64,000 nucleotides of DNA from a virus: the IMG/VR virus record IMGVR_UViG_3300047564_004575, positions 1 to 64,000 of that record. One strand, 5' to 3'. The position numbers were made by a program, and so were the translations under genes. The notes under the pieces were generated by a model. It did not search any database. It was not told where the DNA came from and was given only the letters and a program-made list of their open reading frames with translations. Shown piece after piece: positions 30,397 through 41,000 of the stretch (position 1 is its first letter; each line of letters starts with the position of its first letter).

Positions 30397-30478
30397 CTAT
30401 TCCCGAAACCCTTACTGTATATAGCTTTAAGCCACTGTTGCACATATCTAAGGATACCCAGGGTACTACAACATTCGG
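30397..30478 (-). repeat. Dispersed regulatory repeat, copy 5
   Basis: Nearly identical (few changes in about 80 nt) to copy 7 at the right end. Inner arms TGTTGCA.../...TACAACA. Upstream of the 29477 gene. Confidence 0.8.
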
Positions 30479-30490
30479 ATAATACCCAAT

Positions 30491-30515
30491 AAAAAAGCCC
30501 CCACTAGGGAGGGCT
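30491..30515 (-). terminator. Terminator after RlpA-like gene
   Basis: GCCCTCC/GGGGGC stem with TTTTTT on the minus strand. Confidence 0.65.
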
Positions 30516-30583
30516 GTAACTATCATCTAGGCTTGTGTCAGTTAATGTAACGGTGTACGAGGTCTATATTAATTAAGCACAAT

Positions 30584-30913
30584 CTAAAGGCGGACAACTT
30601 TGACTGATACCCGACCTTGGGACTTTTTGGCGATGCGACTAAAGGCGGCTGACGATAGGTCAATTGAGCAATTACCACAACGGTCTGTGATGCGGACAAT
30701 AACTGACTTGCCGGTTTTACGATTAGTCACTTTGACCCGTTGACCCAATCGGTAGTTATTACTGGCAGCAGTCATAGCATTAGGGTTATATCGCGCCCCA
30801 TTAGCCATTTTGCGACCCGCTAGACTGTGATGGTAGTAAGTAGCGGTTTGTGCCTCTACAGTGGCGGGAATGACCGTTAAAACGAGAGATAGGATGACTG
30901 TGGATAGTTTCAT
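30584..30913 (-). CDS. Secreted RlpA-like double-psi barrel protein
   Basis: 109 residues from ATG 30913; a TTG start 27 nt upstream is less likely. Signal peptide MKLSTVILSLVLTVIPATVEA with an AQT cleavage region. Domain: TATYYHHSLAGRKMANGARYNPNAMTAASNN, RVKVTNRKTGKSVIVRITDRCGN, IDLSSAAFSRIA, matching the RlpA barrel (YYG...G..T..GE.Y......A....L..G..V.V.....G.....V.D.G). RlpA cleaves or binds peptidoglycan strands, so a role in lysis or superinfection is possible. Confidence 0.75.
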   Translation of the reverse strand: MKLSTVILSLVLTVIPATVEAQTATYYHHSLAGRKMANGARYNPNAMTAASNNYRLGQRVKVTNRKTGKSVIVRITDRCGNCSIDLSSAAFSRIAKKSQGRVSVKVVRL

Positions 30914-31006
30914 GGTGTTTCTAATTTGCTTAACTAGCAAATATCTTACATCACATCAAATGTATAGCAAGGGACGATTGTTAAACTGTCACAGTGGGAT
31001 GGCTTT

Positions 31007-31327
31007 TTATTGACCGCATCCAGTTTGTTTAAACGCTTTCCAAGAAAAAAATTCAAAGATTTCGCGGTAAGGATTATTTTCATTCGCGTTTAATATCCCT
31101 GATACCAAAAACCCTTCATCTTCGGTTAATCGGGCATTAACGTATAGTGCCACTTTTTCGTTATCGTCAGCGTACAGTTTAAAAGCCTCGCATAAGTATA
31201 TACCAGTATCGTTGCCTAGCTGGGCGTAAGCACCACGGATTCTATTTTCAGTCTCTGAATATTGCTGGGCGATCGCCGAAGTAGCAGATAGAGACAATGC
31301 AATTGACAAACTCAAAGCTTTTAGCAT
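31007..31327 (-). CDS. Small secreted protein
   Basis: 106 residues with signal peptide MLKALSLSIALSLSATSAIA-QQ, then an acidic helical domain with two cysteines (LCEAFKL; TGCGQ) that could form a disulfide. No family recognised. It is in the same direction as the RlpA-like gene 67 nt away, so both may act in the periplasm. Confidence 0.6.
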   Translation of the reverse strand: MLKALSLSIALSLSATSAIAQQYSETENRIRGAYAQLGNDTGIYLCEAFKLYADDNEKVALYVNARLTEDEGFLVSGILNANENNPYREIFEFFSWKAFKQTGCGQ

Positions 31328-31375
31328 AATGACACCTTGATATTTCTTCTATTCTAGTGTGCCCAACTTGCCCAA

Positions 31376-31403
31376 GAAAAAACCCATCTTTAGCGGATGG
31401 GTT
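31376..31403 (-). terminator. Terminator after MSV199 gene
   Basis: AACCCATC/GATGGGTT stem with T run on the minus strand. Confidence 0.75.
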
Positions 31404-31424
31404 AGTGAGTTATGGGGTAATGGG

Positions 31425-32258
31425 TTATTCGACTAGATAACGAGGGCGATAGTGTGATCGTCGGTAATAGTCGTCTAATTGACCGATATATTCCCGTTTA
31501 AGCTGTTCATTCTCTTGGATATAGGCTGACATCTGCCACGCATCAGGATTGTCCTTTAAGCCAGAATCATCGATGTAATGGTTTAGTGTCTTGTAATCCG
31601 GTTTCCCGTGACGCATCAAGCCCAGTCGCTTACACAATTCAGATTTGGTAACGGTACTGCCATTATTGACAATGTCGTCATCCTTGATAATCCGATCCCG
31701 GTACTCAACCTTCGTTACTTCCGAATAGCCTAAGACTTTTTGCTGTACGACATCATCGCATAGGGTGACTACGGTGTGACGGAACTGGACTAAGGACAAA
31801 TCAGCTTGCTTGGCTTGGGCGATCGCCGTTTCTTTTTGAGCTTCCAGCCGCAATCCTTCATTTTTCAAGTGTTGAAGTTCAATCTCTTGAGCCATTAATG
31901 GGTTAGTTGTTTGGAGTAACTTCCATTTCTTCTCTGTCTCAATGAAGTATTGACGAACCTGATGCCCTTCCTCAGTTTCAGACATCATGCAAAGATGCTT
32001 CATTGAGTCACAGGTGAGATGGAATACTTCAGACTTTGCCCCGCCACCTTGAGGACGTTTCACCATCTCCACATCTCGGTGGAAATCGATACCCTCAGTG
32101 AGTTTTATCAATTTACGCTTAGCTGAATCCTTGCGAGAATACCCAGCAATCTTCCAAGCAATATCAAAATCGACTGGGAACTGTTCACCATTGCGTTCTG
32201 CTTCCATCCACTGATCAATCAGGGTTTTGGCATCGTAACTTAAAATCATATTAGACAT
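31425..32258 (-). CDS. MSV199-type regulator with KilA-gene C-terminus
   Basis: 277 residues. N-terminal MSV199 domain (DAKTLIDQWMEAERNGEQFPV, SDSAKRKLIKL type, HLTCDSMKHLCMMSETEEGHQVRQYFIETEKKWKL) parallels the 8832 gene; C-terminal part (LSLVQFRHTVVTLCDDVVQQK, EYRDRIIKDDDIVNNG, RPRYLVE) parallels the KilA-N gene at 9782. So it is a recombined hybrid of the two. Probable phage regulator; leader hairpins control its ribosome site. Confidence 0.7.
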   Translation of the reverse strand: MSNMILSYDAKTLIDQWMEAERNGEQFPVDFDIAWKIAGYSRKDSAKRKLIKLTEGIDFHRDVEMVKRPQGGGAKSEVFHLTCDSMKHLCMMSETEEGHQVRQYFIETEKKWKLLQTTNPLMAQEIELQHLKNEGLRLEAQKETAIAQAKQADLSLVQFRHTVVTLCDDVVQQKVLGYSEVTKVEYRDRIIKDDDIVNNGSTVTKSELCKRLGLMRHGKPDYKTLNHYIDDSGLKDNPDAWQMSAYIQENEQLKREYIGQLDDYYRRSHYRPRYLVE

Positions 32259-32262
32259 TTAT

Positions 32263-32310
32263 GCCTCCTCATTAGGCTAAGTGTTAAAGTCCTCCAGTTA
32301 ACGCTGGAGG
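32263..32310 (-). promoter_or_regulatory. Structured leader with hidden Shine-Dalgarno
   Basis: On the minus strand CCTCCAG-CGTTAA-CTGGAGG (7-bp perfect), ACTTTAACACT, then GCCT...AGGC enclosing AGGAGG. Near-identical in layout and sequence to 8781-8828. Confidence 0.6.
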
Positions 32311-32346
32311 CACTTTCTCTCTCTATCTTAAAACATTCGCAAAAAC

Positions 32347-32360
32347 ATCAAACATTTGAT
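32347..32360. promoter_or_regulatory. Palindrome ATCAAACATTTGAT
   Basis: Fourteen-base palindrome between the MSV199 gene and the XRE repressor. The same palindrome recurs at 33938-33951, and related half sites occur near 10557, 30950, 50530 and 62690. Candidate operator for the XRE protein. Confidence 0.45.
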
Positions 32361-32402
32361 AGTGGTAGGCACATCAAAACGCCACTGACCAGCGATCGCC
32401 AA

Positions 32403-32639
32403 TCAATCAAACTCAACGCCAAAGTCAACTCCTAAAACTTGCTCCATTTTTCTTAACGTCTCTAACGGTATCGACTGCCTTCCAGACTCAATCCGATACC
32501 AATTAGCAGTGGTCATCCCTGCCAAGCCACAAATCTGCGTGATGGTTCGATCATCGTTTAGCCTGGCTTGCTTGATTTTGTCGTTTAATGCCGGGACTTG
32601 CACCCGTACCGTCTTAACTACTTCCATTGTCACTGGCAT
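32403..32639 (-). CDS. XRE/Cro-family repressor
   Basis: 78 residues from ATG 32639, chosen because GAGGTG lies 7 nt before it; an upstream ATG at 32678 would begin inside the promoter. HTH: LNDKIKQARLNDDRTITQICGLAGMTTANWYRIESGRQSIPLETLRKMEQVLG. Fits a lambda-repressor-type DNA-binding domain. Divergent from the gene at 32880 and next to palindromes, so a lysis-lysogeny switch is plausible. Confidence 0.75.
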   Translation of the reverse strand: MPVTMEVVKTVRVQVPALNDKIKQARLNDDRTITQICGLAGMTTANWYRIESGRQSIPLETLRKMEQVLGVDFGVEFD

Positions 32640-32719
32640 GATGGAACACCTCAATCTTACTAAACATATCACCTCCATTATAACCCACTGCGTTTAAAAG
32701 AAAACTTATAAAGTTGCGC

Positions 32720-32748
32720 TTGACAATCTGAGATTATGGGTGTTTAAT
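32720..32748 (+). promoter_or_regulatory. Promoter towards the 32880 gene
   Basis: TTGACA, 17-nt spacer, TTTAAT. Divergent TATAAT for the repressor lies 40 nt to the left. Confidence 0.6.
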
Positions 32749-32879
32749 AAAAGTATGGAAACGGACAGCACGCCGCAAGCCAATAGTTAACCAAAGTGCA
32801 GATACGACAAAGCGACCGCCCACCCTGAGAAAGTTAGCGATCGCCCTGTTTAACCCCTTCGTTTAAAAGGATTACTCCT

Positions 32880-33128
32880 ATGTTATCTCAAATTGATTTT
32901 TATCAACCCACCGAAATGACCGTAGAAGAAGCTTATGAGCTTTTAGCGGACTACGAACATGAACAACGGGTAAATGGTGAGTGGGAAGCCATCACCGCTG
33001 TATATGGCGACATTGCCAACAAATCACCTGAATGGTGGGAAGGATTTTTATCTGCCTTAGCCCGTCGTAACGGGGTAAATGTTGCGGTATTTCAACAGCA
33101 TGGGCCAGTTAACTTTGACGAATTCTAA
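32880..33128 (+). CDS. Small hypothetical protein
   Basis: 82 residues, acidic helical start (TEMTVEEAYELLADYEHEQR), W-rich middle (EWWEGFLSAL). AAGGA lies 8 nt before the start. No family recognised. Divergent partner of the XRE repressor, the usual place for an early gene. Confidence 0.55.
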   Translation: MLSQIDFYQPTEMTVEEAYELLADYEHEQRVNGEWEAITAVYGDIANKSPEWWEGFLSALARRNGVNVAVFQQHGPVNFDEF

Positions 33129-33170
33129 ACTTGCAAACCATTACCGGGGGCGTAATGCCCCTTAATTATC

Positions 33171-33884
33171 ATGTTGACTATCGATGAACAGAAACAAGTT
33201 AAAGACTGGCTACAGGACGAATTAGACGGCGTAGCTTTCCCCGTAGACTTTGACATTGCATGGGTTATGGCGGGTTATGCTCGCAAAGACCACGCAAAGC
33301 GTCGGTTAACCAATCAGTCATCCTACCTAGTAAAAGATGAAGATTACAAAATCGATCACGGTGATGTACTTCTCCCCCAATCGGGGGAATCGACGATTTT
33401 AGGTCGTTCTAGCGACCGTATAGTAATGACCTGTGACGCTTTTAAACATTTCTGTTTGATGGCACAAACTAGCAAAGGTCGTGAGATTCGTCAGTATTTT
33501 ATCAATGTTGAGAAAAACTGGAATCATGACCTAATGCAAGATGAAATCGATGCACTCTATGAGTGTCTTGATGACCTAGAAAGTGAAACAAAGCAGTGTG
33601 AATCCCCCAAAAAGTTCCGAGTCAACCATCAGAACGTCTCAAATACATCGGTCTATACCCTTGTTTGTGTCGTAGGTGATGGTCAGTTTGTCGAATTAAT
33701 GAGCTACACTTTGCCCCCAGAGATTTACAACGAGCCCGAGTTTGAAAGGTACTCTCTACTCAAGGGCGCGGCAATGGCTAACTTTTATGCCTTTGTTCAC
33801 CTGTTGAATGAGATGTCAAAAGACTTTACTCCCTGTCTTGATGGCGTAATCTACCGTTATGCAAGCTTAGGACGGTCAAAGTAA
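33171..33884 (+). CDS. MSV199-type regulator with distinct C-terminus
   Basis: 237 residues. N-terminal part (LDGVAFPVDFDIAWVMAGYARKDHAKRRLTN..., VMTCDAFKHFCLMAQTSKGREIRQYFI) matches the MSV199 domain of the 31425 and 8832 genes. The C-terminal half (VYTLVCVVGDGQFVELMSYT...) is unlike theirs. Third member of the modular regulator family. Confidence 0.65.
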   Translation: MLTIDEQKQVKDWLQDELDGVAFPVDFDIAWVMAGYARKDHAKRRLTNQSSYLVKDEDYKIDHGDVLLPQSGESTILGRSSDRIVMTCDAFKHFCLMAQTSKGREIRQYFINVEKNWNHDLMQDEIDALYECLDDLESETKQCESPKKFRVNHQNVSNTSVYTLVCVVGDGQFVELMSYTLPPEIYNEPEFERYSLLKGAAMANFYAFVHLLNEMSKDFTPCLDGVIYRYASLGRSK

Positions 33885-33898
33885 ATCATTAAGTTACC

Positions 33899-33926
33899 AA
33901 GGGGAGAATTGAACTCCCCTTTTTTA
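33899..33926 (+). terminator. Terminator
   Basis: AAGGGGAG/CTCCCCTT stem plus TTTTT after the 33171 gene. Confidence 0.8.
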
Positions 33927-34052
33927 ATTCAACTCTTATCAAATGTTTGATAGACGGGCAAGCAAATTAAAATAGAATGGTAATGAGAATCCCTTCGCGG
34001 CTAACCACAGCCCAAGGGAAGTAAACCGTTCACTTTAACCAATAGGTTCACC

Positions 34053-34763
34053 ATGTCAGATATTGTAAATCAGTCCGCAATTGAAGTAGTCACCAAAGGC
34101 GATCGCCTAGTAGTCGATTCTCGACTAATTGCATTAGACCTTGACATTCAACACAAGAATTTTGCCGAAACTATCCGAAAACATAAAACTGTTACAGAGC
34201 AACGCTTTGGGACGCTAACGTTTGAAACGGCATCGTCAAAAATGCCTGATGGTCGTATCAATCCGAACCCCGAAAAGTTCTATTGGCTAACAGAAGCTCA
34301 AGCTTCATTCCTAATGACCCTTAGCCGAAATACTGATCGGGTTATCGAGTGCAAAGCGAACTTAGTTCAGGCTTTTATGGAGGCTCAATCTAAGCTTGTT
34401 AGCCAGTCAGTCCCACGGTCTTATGCTCAGGCATTGCTAGAAGCCGGTCGGTTAGCATTAGAACTAGAAAAAGCAGAAGCAGAAAAATTACTGCTAGAAG
34501 AACAAAATGAACAACTATCCGAAGCGGTAGATGAACTGTTTGATTATTCCAGCATTATCCGTATCGCCAAGTTTAACAACGTCTGTGAGACTCGCTTTAA
34601 GTGGCAAACTCTAAAGGGCATGAGTCGCAAAATGGGATGCGAGGTCAAACGTGTTCCTTGTCCACGATTTGAATGGAAAAATCTGTATAGTCATGATGTT
34701 TGGCGGATTTGTTATCCGGATATGCAACTACCCGAAACCACTACATTAGTTATTAAACATTAA
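34053..34763 (+). CDS. Rha-family phage regulatory protein
   Basis: 236 residues. VDSRLIALDLDIQHKNFAETIRKH...EKFYWLTEAQASFLMTLSRNT..VIECKANLVQAFMEAQ is the pRha pattern (V.SR.VAE.F...H..V...I......FYLTE..F.LL.M...G..A...K..F..AFN.M). A coiled-coil and C-terminal HTH-like region follow. The palindrome at 33938 lies upstream. Phage regulatory function. Confidence 0.7.
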   Translation: MSDIVNQSAIEVVTKGDRLVVDSRLIALDLDIQHKNFAETIRKHKTVTEQRFGTLTFETASSKMPDGRINPNPEKFYWLTEAQASFLMTLSRNTDRVIECKANLVQAFMEAQSKLVSQSVPRSYAQALLEAGRLALELEKAEAEKLLLEEQNEQLSEAVDELFDYSSIIRIAKFNNVCETRFKWQTLKGMSRKMGCEVKRVPCPRFEWKNLYSHDVWRICYPDMQLPETTTLVIKH

Positions 34764-34786
34764 TCTCAAATATTAGTAATCCACCA

Positions 34787-34809
34787 AGCACCTTACTAAG
34801 GTGCTTTTT
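34787..34809 (+). terminator. Terminator
   Basis: AGCACCTT/AAGGTGCT with a 3-nt loop and TTTTT after the Rha gene. Confidence 0.8.
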
Positions 34810-34818
34810 AAACCCACC

Positions 34819-35031
34819 ATGACATTCACTGAATTACAAAAGGAATCTAGGAAACGTAATTTTACCGATGTACATTTTATCTTTACCAATCAAATCGGCA
34901 CGATATTACATGGAGAGTGGATTGATTCATCTAGTTTCACGGTCTACGAATATCCCGGTACAATCAGTGTCAATCAATGGAAGAAACTAGGAGGGAATAA
35001 GCTCGTTTACCTGATAATCCCACGGTATTAG
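34819..35031 (+). CDS. Small hypothetical protein
   Basis: 70 residues from the ATG at 34819; a GTG at 34801 lies inside the terminator. Beta-rich, with W residues (LHGEWIDSS, NQWKKLGG). No family recognised. Converges with the tape measure gene. Confidence 0.5.
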   Translation: MTFTELQKESRKRNFTDVHFIFTNQIGTILHGEWIDSSSFTVYEYPGTISVNQWKKLGGNKLVYLIIPRY

Positions 35032-35040
35032 AGCTTTAAA

Positions 35041-38000
35041 TTAACGCATCTTACGTCGATAGGTTCTTGCACCCTCGTCCTGTATTTGGGATTGGGATTT
35101 GCGGAAACTATCGGCGTTTGGTGTATTAATCACATAGGTCTGATTAAACTTATTGACCGTATTAGTGCGTGAATTATTGACCGATTGAGAAGTGTTAGCG
35201 CCGCCAGCATTGACTAGGTTTTCCCAATTGCCTTGATAGTTGCGAGATTGAGTAAATAGGCGATCGCTACCGTTAGCAAAGTTGGGGATTTTATCCCAAT
35301 TACCAGACCGTTTCAGAGCTTGGAATTTTTGAGCATCACCATTGAGAGTCGATAGAATAGCCTCACCGTCGTTCACTACTGCCAACATAGGCTTGCGACC
35401 TGTCATAGCTGATTCTTTAGCCATCACTTGGTCTAGACCATTAGCAAACTGAGGGATAAAAGAAGCACCTAGATTAACAAGGGAACCAAAGAAACCGGGT
35501 GAAGATTCAGAACCTTGTAATTGCGGAATAGCTTGCTGACCATAACCGAATAGATTAGATGCTTGCTCGGCTAAAAAGTTAGTGAATGGCATCATAACCA
35601 ATCGGTCAAATAATGTTGACGCAACAACGTCTAAAGTTTTAGTGAGAGCCTCAGTAAAGTTATTGGTTTGGAATACAGCTTCTTTCAAGTTTGCTCCTAG
35701 TTCCTTAACAAAAGGCACAGCCTCACTAAAGGATTGTTTTAAGTTGATATCAGCAATTTCTTGAGCCATTGCAACATATTGTGCCCGTTGATCACCTTCC
35801 AAACTTAATTCGTCAGCTTGAATATTTGCCCGTTTACTAGCAGTTGCCGCCATCAAACGAGCTTGGAGAATAGCGCCATCGTTTACCAACGTTCCGCCTA
35901 GATTATATTTAGCCGTGGACAGTTCCGCCATCTTGCCTACATATCCATCAACCAAAGCTAATTGCTCTTGTAAATAAGCGCGGTTTTGGGCATTAGATTG
36001 GGCAATTCCTTTAGTCGTTTCTAGTTGTTTTTTTGATGCCTCTAGTAGTTCAATTTGTTGGTCATATTGAGCGTAAGTTGTCTCTAGTCTGTCCAACTCA
36101 GCTTGTTTTTGTTCTTCACTGTAACCGGCAGCTTTAGCAATAACTTCTAAGTTGGCGATCGCCATTTCTTTGCCGTCAGTTAATCGAGTCATATCCCGAA
36201 TGGAATCAGAGATAGAACGTATTTGATTTTCATATTGGGAGGCAACATCTTGACCGGCTTGATTAACTTTTTGGGTAATCGTCAACCATCCTTTAGATGA
36301 CTCCGTTAACTGTTTAACGCTTAGGTTAGCATCATGAACACTGCGATTAGTGGACTCCAAACCGTCTTTTGTTGCGTTGACAAATTGCTGATAAGAGTCA
36401 ATTAATTGAGCGACATTTAATCGAGCTTGGGCATCAACTCCCGCCTGTTTTAGTGCATTTAACTTGTCGCCTAGTTTGTCAATATGTGCGACTTGAGCCA
36501 ACAAAGGATTAATGTCTTGGGGCTGATAAGCCTCCATCATATAGCCACCGACAGACGTATTTTGAGCAGATTCGTAAGAGCCAATCGGGTCAAAACCTTG
36601 GGGCAATGGTGGCGATTCTTGATAGGTAAATTGAGTAGGATAATTAACGTATTCAGGTTGTTGATAAAACTGCTCAGGAATTACATTACCAGCATTATTG
36701 ATAGGCGCATTAGACCCCATCGTAATAGTCGCCTGAGCTTTAATCATAGGCGGGGTTTGTTTCTGGAAATTATTATTTAACAGTTTCCGGTAACTTGCTT
36801 CCGATTGCCATTTCCAGTCATCACCAGCCCAGTAAACTTCTTTGCCATTACGGATTGCTTGCGATCCTAATGGGCGTTGACTGGCTTGTTGTTCTGATTG
36901 AATTTGAGTGCGTGCATTGGCAACCTGACGCTGTTGTTTAGCTTTTTGGAAATTAGCAATATCAACCATTCTTTCGTCAGGCGTTCTACCTACATATCGT
37001 TCAAATTGTCGCTGTAACTGAGCATCTATTGAGCGGTATTCAGCCAATTGTTTAATCAATACCTGTAAGTCTTTTTTGCTAATAGTAGACCCCAAAGCAT
37101 CGACATACATATTCATAAAGTTGCGAGCCAAGTTTAACCGTTGGGCCATTGGCGTTGTGGTATTAGCAGGATTGACTAACTCTTCTTTTTTAATAACCCT
37201 TGGCTTAGGCGCTGGTTTAGGGCTAGGTGATGGTTGGGCATTAGCCGGGGGGATTAGGCTGGGATTAGGGAAAGCATAGGGATTATCTTTTTTGATTTGT
37301 TGAACGGCACTTTTACCTGTCTCGCGTTTAGGTGTCACGAACGGTACTCGCAACGCATCATAACCAAAGTTTGCTACACCGTTTAAAAAGTTCTGAATAG
37401 GCTTAACAATAATCTCTTTTAACTGAGCATTCGATTCAAATTTAATCTCACCAGGATTAACGCCAAAGTTAAGGGATTGCATTTGATTGGTAGGCTGTTG
37501 TAACTGTCGTTGCATATTCAAAACCGAGTTAGCATACCCAGTCCCTTTACCTGTTCCAAGATTACCAAGCCCTGCATTGTAAGCAGCTAATGCTTTACGC
37601 CAATCCCCTGTTTTCTCATAAAGTAACCGCACATACTTCATGGCAATCTCGATGTTTTTCTGTACATCAAAACGGTCATTAGGATTATATCCAACATCTT
37701 TTGCTGCACCCCAACCTACCTGCATAGTGCCAACAAACGGGCCATATTTATCTTGGCTAGGAGACTTCATAATCTGCCCATCACTACGAGTATGACGATA
37801 GGTTCCTACGATAGGATTACCATTTTTGTCACGGGTTCCCGTTTCTTGGCTAGCCATCGCCAAGGCGATTTCAGCCGGTACATTAAATCGATTAGCGATG
37901 TTAACAATCACCGGCGTTAACGGATTATTGGCGACTCGCTGATTGTTCCAAATAGAAGATTGTACCCGTGTCTGTACTGGTAGTGTGGTCTGTTGTTGTA

Positions 38001-41000
38001 TCGGCTTAGGCTGTGAAATCTCACTAGGACTACCAGCAAAACCACCATACTGATTAGCAAAGTCTTTTAACCCTTGAATGTCTCCACGACTATAGGTACG
38101 GGTTGATTGAGTGGGTTGACTAACCCGATTATTCTTATCGCTCGGTACGGGGTCAATAGGACGATTTAAAGGAGTTGCGATCGCCCGACCATTCATAGCC
38201 TGTTGTGGTGGCGCTACCCGTTGAGCAAGGGGTAAAATCATCGCAGGATTGTAGCTAGGAACGCCCTGTAATTGACGGGTTAAATCTTGACCTTTAGCAC
38301 TAGATTTATCGGCACGATTCATTGCAATAGTCATGTCTTGAATTGACCGAATAAATCCCCTTGCCGCTTGTTTCATATTACGATCAAGGTCAAAGAATGA
38401 CCGATTCAATGTAATGACTTGACGGTTAAAATCACGGGTGGCATCTCGCTGTTTTTCTTCAAATTCCCTGATTTGACGTAACCGTCCGATGCGTTCTTTT
38501 TCCAAATTCAAAACATCAATTTTGATTTGTCGCTCATTAGTGTTGTTACTAAATACCGATTCGGTATAACGAAGCATAATGTCATTCAGTTGCCGCGCAA
38601 TACTGCCAGAATTACCAGGGGTGATAGATAGGTTATTAATCCGTAATTGAGTCAGTTCTAGCTGGTCTTGAGCATCATTAATTGCCTTACCAACGGATTC
38701 GACTTGAACATTAAAATCAAATGCCATGTCTTGGTAAGATTCGGCTAAAGCTCGATTACTACGCCGCAAACTAACACTGGCATCTGCTAACTGGAAACCT
38801 AAATCTTGTAGTGAACGTTGGTCTTGGATTTGTTGTGATTCAATTTGTAGCTTCAAATCCGCTACTTGACGGGCTGTATTGCGATAGTAATCTTCAAAAC
38901 CAAAGTCCTGGGTTAAATCATATTTTGCCTTAGCAATAGAGCTGCCTGCATTAGCTAGTTCGACTGACTGTTCCCTTACTCGACCACGTAATTCTTCAAT
39001 CTTAGATCGTTTCTCGGAGCTATCGCCAACATTAGAAATAGATAAAGCCTCTGCTAAAGCCTGCTCATTTTCCCGTAAGGTTTTAGCTAAAATAGCGTAG
39101 TCTTTTTTAGCCCCCTCAAGTGTTGTTTCTTGCACTTTCCGGTTAACAATCAAGCTACCTCCGCCCTGATTGTAGATATCTTCAGTGGACTTACTCAAGG
39201 CAATGGCGTTAACCGCCTTGACTCGATTCAAGGCTGATTCAACGTCTTGGATTTTATTGACAACCCGATCCCAAACATCCTCTAATGGTTTAGCAATCTG
39301 GGTTATTCCTTGACCGGCAAAATAATTCTTAATTTCTTCCGATAGTTGTTTTAACGGTTCTAGACGCTGTTCCGCTGCACGTTTAGCCGAGTCTTGCCAT
39401 CCAGAGTTATTGATTGCATCAGTCTGGGATTTAACAAAAGATTCTAAATCTTTAGAAAAAGAATCAAGTTCAATAAATGGCTTAGCCAGTTCTTTGCGGG
39501 TTTTAAGTAAATCATTTAATTCTTGGTCTAGCTTGCGAACTTCTGCCCGTGATTGTGCGGTATTCTCTAGCCCTAACGTCATGCGAAGGTCTTGCTTCGC
39601 TTTCATTTTTGCATCAATATCCTTGACTTCATTTAAAGCATTTAAAGCATTAGAACTTAGTGGTTTAGTTAAGTCGTTAACATCAAAGGTCGTATTACCT
39701 TTTGACAGTTGATTGATTGCGTTTTTATATTCTTGGTCAAACCCAATAACAGAATCAAGAAATTGATCTTTTGCTAGCGTTGGAATCTCATTAGCATTCT
39801 TAATGTAATAGTCTGACACGCCTAGTCGCTTAGCTTCTGCAATCCGTTTTTCTGACATCGACGTATCAGGAATTAAAGCATTAACAAAAGCAGATACCGG
39901 CGATTCTGTGACAAACGGGATTCGAGGGAGTTTCGGTAGCTTGTTAATTGCGTTAGATAGGGATAACACAACATCTCGCATCTTGCCCATTGCGCCAGTA
40001 GATGAGTTAATTTTATTAATCAAGTCATCAGACTTAAATGATTTCTCAGAACGTCCCATGAATATAGCTTCAAGATTAAGCTCTAGTCCCTTAGACGGTA
40101 ATTTGATAGAGCTAATCGTTTTACCCGTTTTTGCACCCTGTTCCTCTAATGTTTTTAATGCTACTTTCATCGCATCTACTGAACCGATAAATGCTTTTCG
40201 CGCTTTGTTAGATTCGGATTCGACAGTGTTAGAAAAGTCGCTGCGAGCAAAAGCCATCATGGCGACTGCTAAGCCTGCTTCAGCAGCTAACATAGCACCA
40301 CCCATCAGAATCTTTTTAGCCGCCATCTGCTTCATGCGACGATTTAGTAATTCGTCACGTTGGGACTCATAACGGACTAGAGAATCATTCTCAGGGGATG
40401 ACCCCAGATCTTTTTGATATAACCGCTTAAGTTCCCTTAATTCTTGTTGTTTTGCCTTGATAGCGTCTTGACGAGTGATAATGTTGCCACTATTGTTTTG
40501 TTCTTGATCACGAAATCCTTCGATTATATTGTTCCGGTCTTGTTTATATTGATTTAACCTTTGATTGCGTTTTTGTTCTGTCGCTAATTTGCGTTGGACA
40601 TTATATTGTTCTTTTATTTGTCGCAATTCAACTTCATTCATCGCAATAGCATCTTTGCGACTAATCTTATTGTTTTCCATCGATTCATTAATTAGTGCCT
40701 CTCTTCGTTCTTTATAGTCTTTTAAATCATTCGAAACGGTATCAATTCTTAGTTGTTTAAACTCATTACTATACTGCTTAAAAACATCGGCTGGTTTAAC
40801 ACCACCTACTGCGATTAACGTACCCCCCATTAAATCACCCATAGTACGCTTCATTGTTCGCATATTGACAACGGCATCGCTTATCGCTTTGCCCCATCCT
40901 ATTACTGCCAATGACAAGTTTTTAAAAGTAGGAACCAAGAAAAGGTTAGCTAGTACCCTTACTTGCTCAAACATAAAGACGAGGGATAGCATCTCAATCA

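Noticed and set aside
30332-30526. Open frame similar to one at 63665-63910
   Set aside because: The similarity comes from the dispersed repeat (copies 5 and 7) lying in both; the frame crosses a terminator and has no ribosome site.
34801-34818. GTG start for the 34819 gene
   Set aside because: It lies within the terminator stem of the Rha gene.
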